Origin: Antilocapra americana
Lineage: Eukaryota; Chordata; Mammalia; Artiodactyla; Antilocapridae
Reading direction: 5' to 3'
NCBI GenBank assembly: GCA_007570785.1
Contig: ML661900.1
Location: 8,021,854 to 8,085,853 of the forward strand
DNA length: 64,000 bases
In this document: positions 1 to 11,110 of the stretch, in pieces
Layout of the letters: each line of letters begins with the position of its first letter
Numbering within the stretch: position 1 is the stretch's first letter
The notes under the pieces: model-generated
What the model was told of the DNA's origin: nothing
Seen by the model: only the letters and a program-made list of their open reading frames with translations
Database searches by the model: none
Made by a program: the position numbers and the translations under genes

Positions 1-640
1 TTTTTCCATTTAGTTTTGAAGTAGTGAAGTTTGAAGGGTAAGCATGAAAGTGATTACATCAATATGATTAACACGAAAAGTTATACTATTTCAAAGAGTT
101 TAGATCCACAATATAACTTTAATTTATTTGGACTAATCTTCTTCATAGATTATCTATAGATTAATTGCTCCTTCTTTTTTCATTTTGTTTGGTCTTAGAA
201 GTATGAATCTAGTTAAAGTATCAATTTCTTTTCTCCATAAGGAAATGGGCCTAGCTAGAAGTGAACCACATTTATGGCTGGCTCCTGTGCTGTCTCTCTA
301 GAGCTCCCCATATTTTATATGGTCTGTTACTCCTCCATCCTCTTTTCCCTAGAGTTTTGATGGACCTCTTGGGATCTCATCTGGCTCCAGACAAACGTGG
401 TTTCTGACAACGAGAACTGAGTTCCAGACACTTTTTAGTCACTTTCAGTTAAACATGTGAAGACAAAAACCAACGTTCAAACATCTGAATAGTTTATAAG
501 CCTATACAGATTTCTAGATTTAAAGATACCTGTTCATCATGATACCTAAGGGACTGAGATCCTTAGTCCCTTCTAGAAACTGTCTCCATTTCCTTCTTTG
601 CTTGCCCTCTTCCCCTCCCATATTCACTTTATTCTTTCTC
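1..640. other. Unique non-coding DNA, nothing recognised
   Basis: AT-rich sequence with stops in all frames. I see no repeat signature, splice-flanked frame or RNA gene. The L1 remnant begins at its right edge. Confidence 0.5.
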
Positions 641-1500
641 TTTGTAAAAACATTTTATTATAATTGATATATGGATATAATATATGCAATTTAAATATGT
701 AATTAAGCAAAATAATAACTATTCATGAGCCCAACACCATAATTAAAACTAAAATATTATCAATCTCACTATTACTAGCTGTGGGCTCTTCACCCAACAA
801 TCCCATTTTCTACTGTGCACCTCTATTATGTATTTTGTGTTTATTGTTCTATGGCTCTTATTTATAGTATTACCACATACATAAATATCCCTAAGTCAGT
901 AGCTTTCCAGCTCAGGTTATGGACATGAAATCAAATTGATGTATCATGACCAGAATTTAGTTTTGATGAAATAGAATATAATGGGGTGGAAAACACCGAG
1001 TACATGAACATGTAAAGGGCAAGTAATGTTGCAAGAAAGTTTGTTTCACTCGTGTGTGTGTGAAATCATTTCTTACAGTGGTTCATGGATCACAATGTAA
1101 GATGTATTTCTTCCTTTGGCCTATTGCCAAAAAGTTCTTTAAAAAACTGCTCTAAACAATCTGTTATCACTTTTGTTGTTCCGAACTTTTAAAAAAAAAG
1201 TTGTAAAGCACTGAGTTATTCTTTATGGTCCAGGGTTCATCTATGTTGATTTATTTTCACTGCTGTATAATATTCCATTGTAGGATCATAATGCAATTTA
1301 TTTGTACATTCTCCTGTCAGTTGTCATTTGCATAGTTTCTAATACTTTAACAAAAAGTGCTGCTGTGAATATTCTTCTGATGTCTTGATGCATTTATGTA
1401 AGAATTTCTATGGAGAATACATCTAAGGGAGAATTGTTAGATCTTGGGCGTGTGCCTGTTGTTACAGATGGTAATGTCAAAATATTTTCTAAAGTGATTT
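640..1500 (-). mobile_element. Degenerate L1 (L1M-type) fragment, interrupted
   Basis: Read on the plus strand, 645-900 resembles the antisense of an old L1 3' region (tattataattgatatatgg, then accession-like AT-rich text ending near a ccctaagtca stretch). 1207-1500 resembles the antisense ORF2/3' junction (ctgctgtataatattccatt, then gctgctgtgaatattct). The order fits a minus-strand L1 whose 3' end lies to the left. About 300 bp at 901-1200 does not fit L1. It contains gcaagaaagtttgtttcact and a short GT run, and may be an old DNA-transposon insertion that split the L1. No coding capacity remains. Confidence 0.55.
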
Positions 1501-2490
1501 CTTCCTTTGTATACCTTCTCCTCTCCTACTTCCATGGACAGCCAGAAATACCATCATGTTCTAGAATTCACAGCCCTGCCCTTGTGCTTTGAAGCTGCAC
1601 TGATTCTAAAAGTTCTTTCCTAATGCCTTATCTATTTCACATGAAAGGCCTTTTCCCATCTGGGCTATGAAACACTCTCTTTGAGGTCAGTTCTTTTATA
1701 TTCTGATGGAGGCTTCAGCAGCTCTGAGCCCCTGAAAAGTCTTTCCTTTATCCATGATCTGTTTGATTCTCAGAAATGGTGTCATATAACTAGCTGCCAT
1801 TAAGTCAAGCCCTGGCCCTATATCAAACTTGATTTCCCTAGTATTTGTCAAGAACTGTGAAGGGTCTGAGATTTTACATGACTTTAACTTGACTTGTAGG
1901 CTAAGATACTCTGAAATAGTTTCATGGATGCTGATGGAAGACATGAGAATCCTGGGTTAGAAATAAAAATCCTTATTACTCACAGAAATAGCAGTAGCCA
2001 GCACTTTCTTGGGGCTTGGTCCCCAAGCCCCAATTCCCAAAGGGCAACATGAAGAGGGCCAGGTAATACGAGCACAAGTGATGAATTGCAATACAGAAGA
2101 GGACCTCTGAAATTAGGAAACATATACTGGTTGTGGATTAAGCATGTTTGTTCATTGTTCCAGAGTGATATACTCTCTTCCAAGGCTGAAAGTAACCCTG
2201 CCCTTTGCTCCAAAAAGGGACACCATTTCTATTTTCCAAGGATGCTCACTGAGCAATATCCTTGAAAAGACAGTAAAAAACAAGGCACTCCGCTCTTCTG
2301 CTCATAAGACACACGGAAATGTGAGAGAGATCCATGGAGAATTGTCTCTCAACAGTTCTCTGTAGGAGCATTCAGGTCTAAATGTCCTTGGAGAAGGATG
2401 ACATCAACTTATCTGCATCAAATTACCATCATCCAGTTTTAAAAAGGACATTTGCTTTTCTTTGTTTCTTTATCCCTAAATCATCTCTGT
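1500..2490. other. Unique non-coding DNA, nothing recognised
   Basis: Short open frames on both strands are all under 90 codons, overlap one another and show no protein signature. No young repeat is present. Confidence 0.45.
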
Positions 2491-2494
2491 ATTT

Positions 2495-2990
2495 GGATAA
2501 CCTACATTATGCTGTGATAACAAAGACTCCCCCCAAAAATCTCAGAGGTTTGATAAAACACACTTTACTTCTTACATTAGTCTCTTCAAGGCTCTGTTCC
2601 AGGCCATCACCCAAACTGATAGAACTCCAGTCTTCCTAATAATGTTCTGTGCTCAGTTGCTGAGTCATGCCTGACTCTTTGGACTGTACCCTGAGATGGC
2701 ACATGGTATTTTTTCAGGCAAGAAGACTGGAGCGAGTTGCTTTTTCCTTCTCCAAGGGATCTGCCCAACCCAGGGATTGAACTGGCGTCTCCTGCTTGGC
2801 AGGCGGATTCTCTACCACCGAACCACTGGGGAAGCCCAATCAAACTCTACCTTCTTGTAAATGTAACATATGCAGTATCACCTCATCAACTGCCCTGACA
2901 TCATTGACAGAAAAACTTAAGCATGGGCTTTTCACTGCTTTAAAACCTGGAAGTGACACTTTTCATTAGCAAGGACTGGGTACACAGTCC
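2495..2990 (+). repeat. Old mammalian interspersed repeat, family unresolved, split by a SINE
   Basis: The left half (ctgtgataacaaagactccc, then a stretch on tctcagaggtttgataaaac) has the layout of a common old mammalian repeat in which 'gctataacaaa..ccaaaa..cttaaaac..tttattt' opens the element. I recognise the pattern but cannot name the family. The minus-strand Bov-tA at 2641-2837 sits inside it, which fits an old repeat hit by a young one. Confidence 0.35.
2641..2837 (-). mobile_element. Bov-tA SINE
   Basis: Antisense copy. The Bov-A tail comes first on the plus strand (gctcagttgctgagtcatgc), then the core (aagaagactggagcgagttg), then the tRNA-Glu-like head, which ends with cactggggaagccc. 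It is diverged, with a deletion in the tail near 2680-2710. Bov-tA is transcribed by pol III from the tRNA-like head and is mobilised by BovB, whose 3' end it carries. Confidence 0.9.
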
Positions 2991-3214
2991 TATCTAACAG
3001 CAAGGGTGCAGGGATGGTAGGAAAGCTGGTGGAAGACTGGGTGAGCATTCCTCTCTCAGCTGCACTTAATTCTGGCCTGCAAGCATTTCTCCTATTTTCT
3101 GTTTTGCAGGCACTTCTAATCCATTTCTTAGGTTAGATTACCAGACCTACTCTCCAGTTTCTACAGAAGTCTTTGAGACGACATATCTACTCAGTCCTCC
3201 AGAACATAAAATCA

Positions 3215-3389
3215 GAATCCTATCCTGGGGACTTCCCTGGCAGTCCAGTGGTTAAGACTCTGCACTTCCACTGCAGGTAGCGCAGGTTTGATCCCTGCTT
3301 GGGGAACCAAGATCCTGCATGTTGTACAGTGCAGCCAAAAAATAAAATAAAAAACAAATCAGTTTAAGATAGAAAGGAATCCTATCTGG
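3215..3389 (+). mobile_element. CHR-type tRNA SINE with target-site duplication
   Basis: The body is about 3227-3358. It opens with ggggacttccctggcagtcc, has an A-box/B-box pair (B box gcaggtttgatccctgct), continues with ggggaaccaagatcctgcat and ends in an A-rich tail (aaaaaataaaataaaaaac). This is the artiodactyl CHR pattern and lacks the BovB-derived tail of Bov-tA. The flanks gaatcctatcctgg (3215-3228) and gaatcctatctgg (3377-3389) match except for one missing base, giving a near-perfect target-site duplication. Confidence 0.8.
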
Positions 3390-3513
3390 ACGTATTTTTA
3401 TTTAAATAGGCTTTATGTTGGTCAGTCTTTACAACAGGCAAAATACACCTGATATTATAGGAAAAGAAAGTTTATTCACCTCAGTTTTTTCTTAGTTTTG
3501 TCCTTTACCATGT

Positions 3514-3719
3514 GCCAGCTAGGTGGCTCAGATGGTAAAGAAACCACCTGCAATGCGGGAGACCAGGGTTCGATCCCTGGGTTGGGAATATCCCCTGGAG
3601 AAGGGCGTGGCAACCCTCTCTAGTTTTCTTGCCTGGAGAATTCCCATGGACAGAGGAGCCTGGAGGGCTACAGTCCATGGGGTCACAAAGAGCAGGACAT
3701 GATTGAGCAACTAAGCATA
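3514..3719 (+). mobile_element. Bov-tA SINE
   Basis: Near full-length sense copy. The tRNA-like head is aggtggctcagatggtaaag with B box gggttcgatccctgggttgg. The Bov-A part runs from ggagaagggcgtggcaaccc to agcaggacatgattgagcaa. Only scattered substitutions are seen. The short tail is merged with the flank and no convincing target duplication is visible. Confidence 0.93.
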
Positions 3720-3721
3720 CA

Positions 3722-4090
3722 GGAATAAAAAGATCAAAAAAGAAAAGTGAAACCAGCGCTCGGAGAGTCCAGGGCACAGTGGAGAGAGACAGATACACAC
3801 ACAAGAGGGCCAATCCTGTGAAATAACATTCTGTGCACAGGATGCTCGGACAGGTGTGCACAGGGTACTTTGGGACTTGAAACAGGTGGCTTGTAGCTCA
3901 GATCAGGGAATTCTGAGAAGATCTTCTGATTTGATTCTCTGGGAAACAACTCAAGTGAATCTTGAAAAGCAAGTCAAGTTAAGCCTAAAAAATTTTTGTT
4001 TAAGAAGTCAAGGTGGCTGGAAAGTCATTTTAGAAATATAGAACAATTGGCCCAAGGGCAGAGTCATGAAAGAACATGACTGCTTTTAAA
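3722..4090. other. Unique non-coding DNA, nothing recognised
   Basis: Open frames on both strands are short and overlap in opposite directions. No known repeat was recognised. Confidence 0.4.
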
Positions 4091-4094
4091 ACGT

Positions 4095-4480
4095 AAGTAC
4101 TTTGGTATGAAAGGGAGCATACAGTGAGTATTAGGAGTTAAAAGAGATGAAAATGGACAGAAGAGTCAGAAGAGATTCTGCATGAAAACAATGGGGAACC
4201 ATTGAAGAATGTTCAACCTGATGAGGTTATTGTATTAGAAAGATTCCTCTGACAGCAGCCAGAGAGTCTGGAAGTAAGTGCGACTGAGCCAGTAGAAGTG
4301 TTAGCAGGCTTTTAACAATATCCCCAAGGTTGGAGGCAGTGTGGATAGAGAGGACGAAATGGACATCTGCGGTGATGAGTAGATGGAGTATCACAATGTG
4401 GTGATTAAATGGACCTTGGGGATGTGAAAGAAGATTCAAGTGAAACTGCAAAATTCCGAAGTTTGAAAGAAAAACCATAA
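4095..4480 (+). repeat. Possible old mammalian interspersed repeat (tentative)
   Basis: Purine-rich text containing caatggggaaccattgaaga, ttagaaagattcctctgaca and aaatggaccttggggatgtg, in the same order as an abundant old mammalian repeat I recognise by layout (a 'ggagccattgaagg...agaaagatcactctggc...gatggattggatgtggg' series). I cannot name the family. Divergence is high, so chance resemblance is possible. Confidence 0.3.
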
Positions 4481-6255
4481 ATTTTACTTTGGAAATACAA
4501 AAAGTTTACTCTTTGATTGGCAGGAGTGGAACATCATAGTGCATATTCTTACTTGAGCTCTGCTGAAGCCGGGAATGTAGATTAGAACTCACTCAGGAAC
4601 AGGCAGATGAGAAGAGAGAATAGAGAGGATGTGACAACATCCTAAGAAGAACCACACTGAAAGTGTATCTACTGATATATAAAAGCTTCTTGAGGATCTA
4701 TGAGTTAAACAATGTGAAATTTCATACAAAAAGAATCACCAAAATAATTTTGAGATACTTTGCCTCACCAGCTTCCACCTTCTGAGCATATTCAACATGA
4801 ATTCCATTTTGAAGAAAATCACAAATCGAAAGTAAGTGGCAAACTGAAAGTGTTGTTAGTCATCAGAAAACACTAAATATATTTTATACTTCTAAAGCGC
4901 TTGCCTTTTGTGCACTGCTGGAATAATCATGATAAACCTCACGAAAGTCCCAGGAGGTAGGCAATGAGCATGACAGTTCTCTGTAGCATCCTTGTAAATA
5001 ATAACAGATGCTCATCCATCCACAAAACCATTCAGTGCCAGACTGCCTGAGGTCATAGGTTGGTGGAACAAAGGAAATCCCAGTTTTCTACCTGTCCCAG
5101 CTCAGAGGTTGGCATTCAATGTAACTGCTGTTGAAGCAACTGGAGTCAGGAAATCTTGCACAGAGAGTAACACCTTGAGGTATTAGAACCTTGCCAAGGA
5201 GCTCAAAGCACACCTGAGTCATTGGTTCACTAACACCAGGAGGTCCTTGTGGGGCAGGAAGTGGCTTTGTGTACAATTTTAAAAGACTTGATGCCTTAAA
5301 GTCAGCAAGCTAGTGGCCAAGTCAGAATTCCAGTAAATTAAGTCCTCTATTTACTAAACCCAAATACTTGGCAATATCAGAGGAATATCTAGAGGGATCT
5401 TGGAGGATGCATGCCTTAGAAACTCCCCTGATGAGCTCGGCTGCATCCCCAATTTGCTTGGTACAAAGCCATTTGATTCACCACCTAAAAGCACTTGGAG
5501 AGGTGGCCCAATCTCCACTCCAGCCCCTTTCATTCATCTTCTCCTAAATTGGTGCTGCTCCTTTTAGCCCAGTTTCAAGCCAAAGCCCCTGCTATTTTGA
5601 CTGGAGGCAGAAAATGAGTAAGGAAGAGTGATAATTCCCGTCAACAAATATCCTGAGATGTTCCCTTGTTGCTTTGGCATGGCACCTCGTGACAGTTTCA
5701 GCTTCTCCTTCACTACAATGGGGATTAAGATCACACTGTCCTGCCTCTTGGGCATATTGTATGGTTCTTGAAAAACTAATCTAAAGGCATTTAAGCTCAA
5801 TGGCCTCACAGAGTTTACAACTTTTGATAGAACAGAACATTCTCAAAAATATGCCTTTCAAAAAGAAAAAAAAGAAACCACTTCTTTAAAAACAGGAGAA
5901 TGGAAATCATAGCAGTTATTATCTGTTTCTACTCAGGGCTGAATTGTTCTTGTGAGAATCTTTTTCATTGTGCTTTTAAATATTGTATTATGCAGCATCA
6001 AATCCTGTTTTAATGCAACATATTGATTGTCTTATAGGCTAGGGTATTACTATCTTAAAGAGATTCAAAGTAAATGATTAAATACAGCTGATGCTATTGT
6101 AGTCACCAGCAATTTAACATTCTCTTCTGATTGGTGTGTGTAATGGCTGGCTGCTCAAGTGATGAGGGCTAGAACATCCCTCAATCACGGCTATAAAATG
6201 AAAGTAAAGGACAACCCAAAACCTCAGACCATCCCCCAAACCTTCCACCAAGTAG
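4480..6255. other. Unique non-coding DNA
   Basis: No young repeat and no defensible exon. 4890-4960 carries a faint MIR-like reading (taaagcgcttg followed by a cccaggaggtaggcaatgag stretch) that is too weak to call. The rest is unremarkable. Confidence 0.45.
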
Positions 6256-6340
6256 CTAACATACATTAATTTTAAAACATACAGTAGGCTTAGTTCCTTT
6301 AGGATAGACAGTTTATTTGTACATTATAGTACATTCCCAC

Positions 6341-6785
6341 ATCAGTTCAGTATCAGTGTCAGTTCAGTCACTCAGTCGTGTCCAACTCTTTGTGACCCCT
6401 TGAACCACAGCACTCCAGGCCTCCCTGTCCATCACCAACTCCCGGAGTCCACCCAAACTCATGTCCATGGAGTCAGTGATGCCATCTAGCCATCTCATCC
6501 TCTGTCTTCCCTTTCTCCTCTTACCCCCAATCTTTCCCAGCATCAGGGTCTTTTCCAGTGAGTCAACTCTTCGCATGAGGTGGCCAAAGTATCGGAGTTT
6601 CAGCTTCAACATCAGTCCTTCCAATGAACACCCAGGACTGATCTCCTTTAGGATGGACTCATTGGATCTCCCTGCAGTCCAAGGGACTCTCAAGAGTCTT
6701 CTCCAACACCACAGTTCAAAAGCATCAATTCTTTGGCACTCAGCCTTTTTCACTGTCCAACTCTCACATTCATACATGAAAACCT
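6341..6785 (-). mobile_element. BovB LINE, 5'-truncated 3' end
   Basis: On the minus strand this is the last ~445 bp of the RTE-type LINE BovB. The terminal block atcagttcagtatcagtgtc marks the 3' end at 6341. The minus frame from about 6785 down to 6364 is still open and gives the C-terminal end of the ORF2 polyprotein: [20 protein letters not shown], then [37 protein letters not shown] and [20 protein letters not shown]. This part lies downstream of the reverse-transcriptase core, so the copy is inert. The open frame continues into the neighbouring repeat up to 6897, but those residues are not BovB. Confidence 0.93.
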
Positions 6786-6789
6786 TCAA

Positions 6790-7195
6790 GTTTTGAACTT
6801 CCAATGACGCGAACGTGTGTTCCATCAACATAGGGCATGAGTGATATTGCAACCTGCCCTCCATCTCCCATTGCTGACAATCCTTCAGCTCTCCCATCTC
6901 CCACCTCCTCTCCCTCCTCCAGTCAGTAACTCTTCTTGCCTGTACACTTGATGCCAGTCCCTATATGCCAGCTGCTGTTTATACTACTGTACTTTTCAAG
7001 GTACTGTACTGTAAAATTAAAAACATTATTTTGTGTGTGTTTTTATGTATTATTTGTGTAAAAAGTATTATATAGCCAACTGTGTTTGTTGGGTACCTAG
7101 GCTAACTTCATTGGACTTGAGAACAAATTGGACTTACAAATGCACTCTCAGAATGGAACTCATTCATATGCAGAGAAGTTACTGTATTGGCATAG
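6790..7195 (+). repeat. DNA-transposon-like repeat (Tigger/TcMar-like, tentative)
   Basis: Contains gtactttcaaggtactgtac-type text at 6985-7015 (a repeated gtactgta block), then gttgggtacctaggctaact and a run ending gagaagttactgtattgg. These read like a non-autonomous pogo/Tigger-type element whose end carries 'ggacttacgaacaaattggacttacgaa' text. I recognise the repeat as recurring in mammals but am not sure of the family. The BovB 3' end abuts its left side. Confidence 0.35.
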
Positions 7196-7199
7196 CTGA

Positions 7200-9054
7200 G
7201 AAAGCAAAAAGTGAAAAGCGTGTTTTAAAACACCCTTTATTTATTCAATGATTTTTTTTTTTTTGGCAATGACTAGGGTTATGCTGATGTCCAGCAACCT
7301 TCAACATGCTTTCAGTCAAAGCACATGTTTCTATGGTTTTAGAAGACCCAGCTCTAAGGGAAAGTATTAAAGTAAGAATAGAATTTGCTGGCCAGCAGTA
7401 GCATATAAAATAGAACTGGTGTTTGTATCATAGAGAAACAGACTCCCAGAAGATCTGGAAGGGAAGAGAGATCAGAAGCACTGCTCACTTCATCATTTGG
7501 AAAGAATGATCTGTACCGGAGCTGACATGAATGGTAACTGTGCCCATTTTATGAAGGGTACACATCCCAAATGAGCTCCCTGTGGGTGTGGGATGATTGG
7601 ACACTCCTTGCCTATGATGGGTTCCTGGGAACCAGCTTTGCAATTCAGCTGGATTTGAGCTTTCTTCCTGCTGGTCACCCTTGGGGAACTAGCATCTATC
7701 AGGGTCGAAAGGAGCTGCAGTAAAGCAGAAGGGGATAGAGTCAATGGCATATGGGTGGCAAAAGTTGCAAATAAGAAGGCATCCCTACATGGAAGGCAAA
7801 GAGCATGTTGGAAAGAGACTTTTCATTCAGGGCAGAAGTGTGTATCTTTTTTAGTTTGAAATTATCCCAAAGAGGGTATCCCAGGAGGAGTCGCTTCCTA
7901 AGGGCACACCATGTCCCTTCCATGGATGTTCACCTAACTCAGCTTCTTAGTTTACACTTAGAAACATAAGGTTTTGATTAGTTGTGACCTGGCCAGACTC
8001 ACTCAGTTTGTCCTTTGTAGAGCTGGAGCCAAGTTCCAAGCTGACCTTCCAGCGAACTTCCCTTTTCATCCTGACATTTCCATCTCAACCCTTTGCAGTT
8101 TGGCTGAAGGCCACTCTCTCTTTTTCAAAATATGAAGTCAATTTTTGATATTTCAGAGCAAACAGAAACAAAATCAGAATGGTTAAGTGGAGAAAATAAA
8201 AAATAGTTCCCAAAGTGTCATTCCCAAATTAGCAGGAGTTTTAAGAATACATGTGTCAGGTCAACCATTTCCAAGAAAAGAGATATGCCCTTTGGTAGGC
8301 AGAGTGGGGTGAGGGGGACCAGTAACTTTAGGAGTGAAATATGCCCCTTGTAGGTAGAATGGGGTCTGTGACAAAGTAAGGAGAACTGAATGCCAAGAAT
8401 AAGTTGGCATATGGCAGCCTAGCACAAATTTTCCAATGAAAAGAGATAGGTGTGTTGTTCAGTGAGTACCTGGGATGAGAGCCCCAAGGTAAAAGGAGCA
8501 AATGATGATAACTTGGAATAAGCATTCTGAGGAAGCATGACTAGGTTTGGTCGAGGGCTCTCTGTTTAACACATAGGTTTGTTATCATTCAGGTTTGGTG
8601 AGGCCAGCAGCTCAGGAGTCTTCTGCCACTGAAAATATGGTTGTTATTCACAGTTCCCACGAGGAGGGGTGGTGCCATGCCCCGTGCACAATCACACCAG
8701 GATGCACCAGAGTTGACCAGGAGGCTGGGGGAGCAAGGAGAAAGCATGGACATGCATCTTTATTGTGGTTTCTTGAGGGATGGGACGGGCAAGGCAAGGG
8801 AAGCAGGATTAGGATCGGATAGGTTGAATAATTCCAGTGGGCTATGAGGTACAAGATTGTTTCTAGTTGTCTGGTACTAGGGCAGGGGTTGAGGGTGAGG
8901 ATAGCATCCTGGTTGGAGTGTGAAGAGCGTGATAGAGAGGTGCTGGGGGTGGACTCTTGGTTGGTTTGTATATGAAAGGCCTTCTAGCAGATGAGTTGTT
9001 TACTATTTTAGAAATTGGCTACAGGGTCGGTAACCTGGGTTCCATCCCTGGTCA
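7200..9054. other. Unique non-coding DNA
   Basis: Only short overlapping open frames on both strands. It includes the small local duplication at 8281-8369. Immediately before the next SINE, 9026-9057 reads tcggtaacctgggttccatc and has a tRNA-B-box-like look. It may be a stub of another tRNA-derived SINE. Confidence 0.4.
8281..8369 (+). repeat. Imperfect local direct duplication
   Basis: Two ~30-bp blocks, gatatgccctttggtaggca (8281 on) and aaatatgccccttgtaggta (8338 on), continue into gagtggggtg and gaatggggtc respectively. The offset is about 56 bp. Similarity is roughly four in five bases, so the duplication is old. Confidence 0.5.
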
Positions 9055-9256
9055 GGGACTTCCCAGGTGGCCCAGGGGTAAAGGATTCACCTGCCAATAC
9101 AAGTGATGTAAGAGACATGGGTTCAATGACTGGGTCGGGAAGATCCCCTGGAGTAGGAAATGGCAATTCACTCCAGTATTCTTGCCTGGAAAATTCCATG
9201 GACAGAGGAGCCTAGTGGGCTACAGTCTGTGGGGTCACAAAGAATCAGACATGATC
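9055..9256 (+). mobile_element. Bov-tA SINE
   Basis: Sense copy opening ggacttcccaggtggcccag with B box gggttcaatgactgggtcgg. The Bov-A part runs ggcaattcactccagtattc through gtcacaaagaatcagacatg. It lies directly against the SINE-like stub at 9026-9057, so this could be an insertion next to or inside an older tRNA SINE. Confidence 0.92.
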
Positions 9257-10519
9257 CACCATGCAGAGCACAGAGTCAGGAAAGCCCCAGATGTCAAAAC
9301 ATTGGAAATACAGAAAATAAAGAAGCATGATGAAAACGTGATCTAAGGATGATGTGACTAATTAGGGAAGGAAAGAGGCTTCTGGTAACATACCAGTAAG
9401 TGGTGTTCCTGTGATCTAGTTAGACATATTTTGAGGGGTGACAGGATCCAAGAGGGTGCAAGTAAAATCCTGAGAAGGAGAGAGGTCTCCCTGGGTGAGG
9501 TAGGAGTAGCCACCTGCAGGAGACTGTCTCACAAAGGGAGCTGTAAGCACACAGGGAAATGGACCCACAACAGGAAATGACAAGCTCTGTGTGAAATTGT
9601 AGCTCTCTCAAATGGAAGGTGGCCACCACCTACAAAGAGCACTGCTGAGTCGGGGCCCTGGGACATGAGAGTCACGACTACAATTTTTCCTTGTATTACA
9701 ACAAGAAAAACAGAGGCTCCAGTGTCAACCCTGTCCGTTGTGGAAGATGGCATTCGCACAGAGCCACACAGCGGGGCAGCTCTCAGCTCAACTTGTACTG
9801 TTGGGTTTACAACAATAGTCTCTGGGATCTGTTCAAGGAATTTTACTTGTACAGTGTTGACCTGTTAAGGAAAATTGAGTTTTCTATTTATTACTAATGA
9901 AATCATGAGAAGAAGCTGAGGGAGAGGGAGTGTGTGAAAATAAACAAGGCTTGACAAAAAATTATTCTCTCTGCTACTCCGCTCTAATGCATTTATCAAA
10001 CAGGTCTTTTCCCCAGGAGAGTTTGTAGCAACAGGATCCCTCCGGATTCAAATCTAGATATGAACACTTGAAACGAAGAGTGCAGTAATTGGGAAAGTGG
10101 CTTTCAGCCTCCTGGTGAATGAGAAGTGGGAAGCAAGGAAACACAACCATGAGTCTACTCTCAAATCAAGAAAACCGTTGGCTCTCTCATTTATTTTTTA
10201 GTGGCTTGGGGAAAGGAAAAATTGCAAAGTGATTTGCACTCAAATTTCCACGGTAGAGAGAAGTTACAATGATGTAAAGTGGGGACAAATTTCAGACTAT
10301 GATGATCTGTGTAGGCAGGTTTTAAGGAGGAATGAAGGAGAAGTGTGTGTGTGGGTGGGGGTAAGGAGAGAAACTGGGAATGAAGGCACAGACTTGGAGT
10401 TCTGCTCCATTCAGCTCATTTCCCACGACTAAAAGACCCCCTACTCCACTAGAAAACTCCTCCCTGGAACTGGGCTATGGCTACACTTAACAGATAAAAC
10501 AGCCGCGGGATACCAAGAA
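9257..10519. other. Unique non-coding DNA
   Basis: No repeat family recognised. A short GT/G-rich run lies at 10342-10360. Open frames up to 76 codons on opposite strands overlap and carry no protein signature. Confidence 0.4.
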
Positions 10520-10532
10520 CCACTAGGTGGCA
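10520..10532 (+). promoter_or_regulatory. CTCF-type motif in unique DNA
   Basis: The 13-mer CCACTAGGTGGCA matches the CTCF core consensus CCASYAGRKGGCR at every position. It lies outside any recognised repeat. CTCF sites of this type anchor chromatin loops, and the motif points along the plus strand. Occupancy cannot be judged from sequence. Confidence 0.6.
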
Positions 10533-10779
10533 TTTGTGATTTATTACTTTCGGAGCTGAGATTTTTTTTTAAAATGTCTCTGCTGATCCTTTGCTTAGAC
10601 TGAACAAGACGTTTAACATTCTAAAGGATTTCATTCAAGAAATGCATAGTTGATTCTCTTTATCAAGCTCCAGAGAGTGTTGGCGGTGGGGAGGGGGTCA
10701 GGGTGACTGGTTTAAGAAGTTGAATTTCAGATCATCTGCATTCTTCTGCGGGTCCTCTCTGACCCCACACCATCAGCTT

Positions 10780-11110
10780 ACATAAGTAATTACTTGTCTA
10801 CAATTAAGCTGTAAATAATGCAATCACTCCATTCTTGTCCCGTCACTCCAGTCCCAACCACAACAAATAGTGCTAATCACATACTTATTCAAGTGTGTAA
10901 TTATTCACAGTTAAACTTCTGTCACTTTCACCCTGTTTGGAAACAGCAGAACACAACCTGTAATTAGCAAATGTGGCTCCAGGCAGTTTTGCTTGGGAGC
11001 TCGCCAGGGATTCGGCACCTAGGCGCTCCTTTGATCTGGGAGCTGGCAAGGCGCCTCACCCCGAGGCCAGAGTGCTATCAGCACTCTGCAAGTCACTGAG
11101 ATCAATGAAT
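10780..11110. promoter_or_regulatory. Candidate conserved element with homeodomain and TCF-type sites
   Basis: Repeat-free block with the 12-bp palindrome aagtaattactt (10794-10805), TAATTA at 10898-10903 and 10961-10966, an NKX2-like CAAGTG at 10890-10895 and a TCF/LEF-like CTTTGATC at 11029-11036. It also holds a small CpG cluster (about five CpG between 10999 and 11065) that is unusual for this AT-rich window. This is an inference from motif density. Single motifs are common by chance. Confidence 0.3.

Noticed and set aside
3514..3600. tRNA-like sequence with an intact B box in Bov-tA heads
   Set aside because: These heads derive from tRNA but lack a proper cloverleaf and continue into the BovB-derived tail. 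They are SINE promoters rather than tRNA genes.
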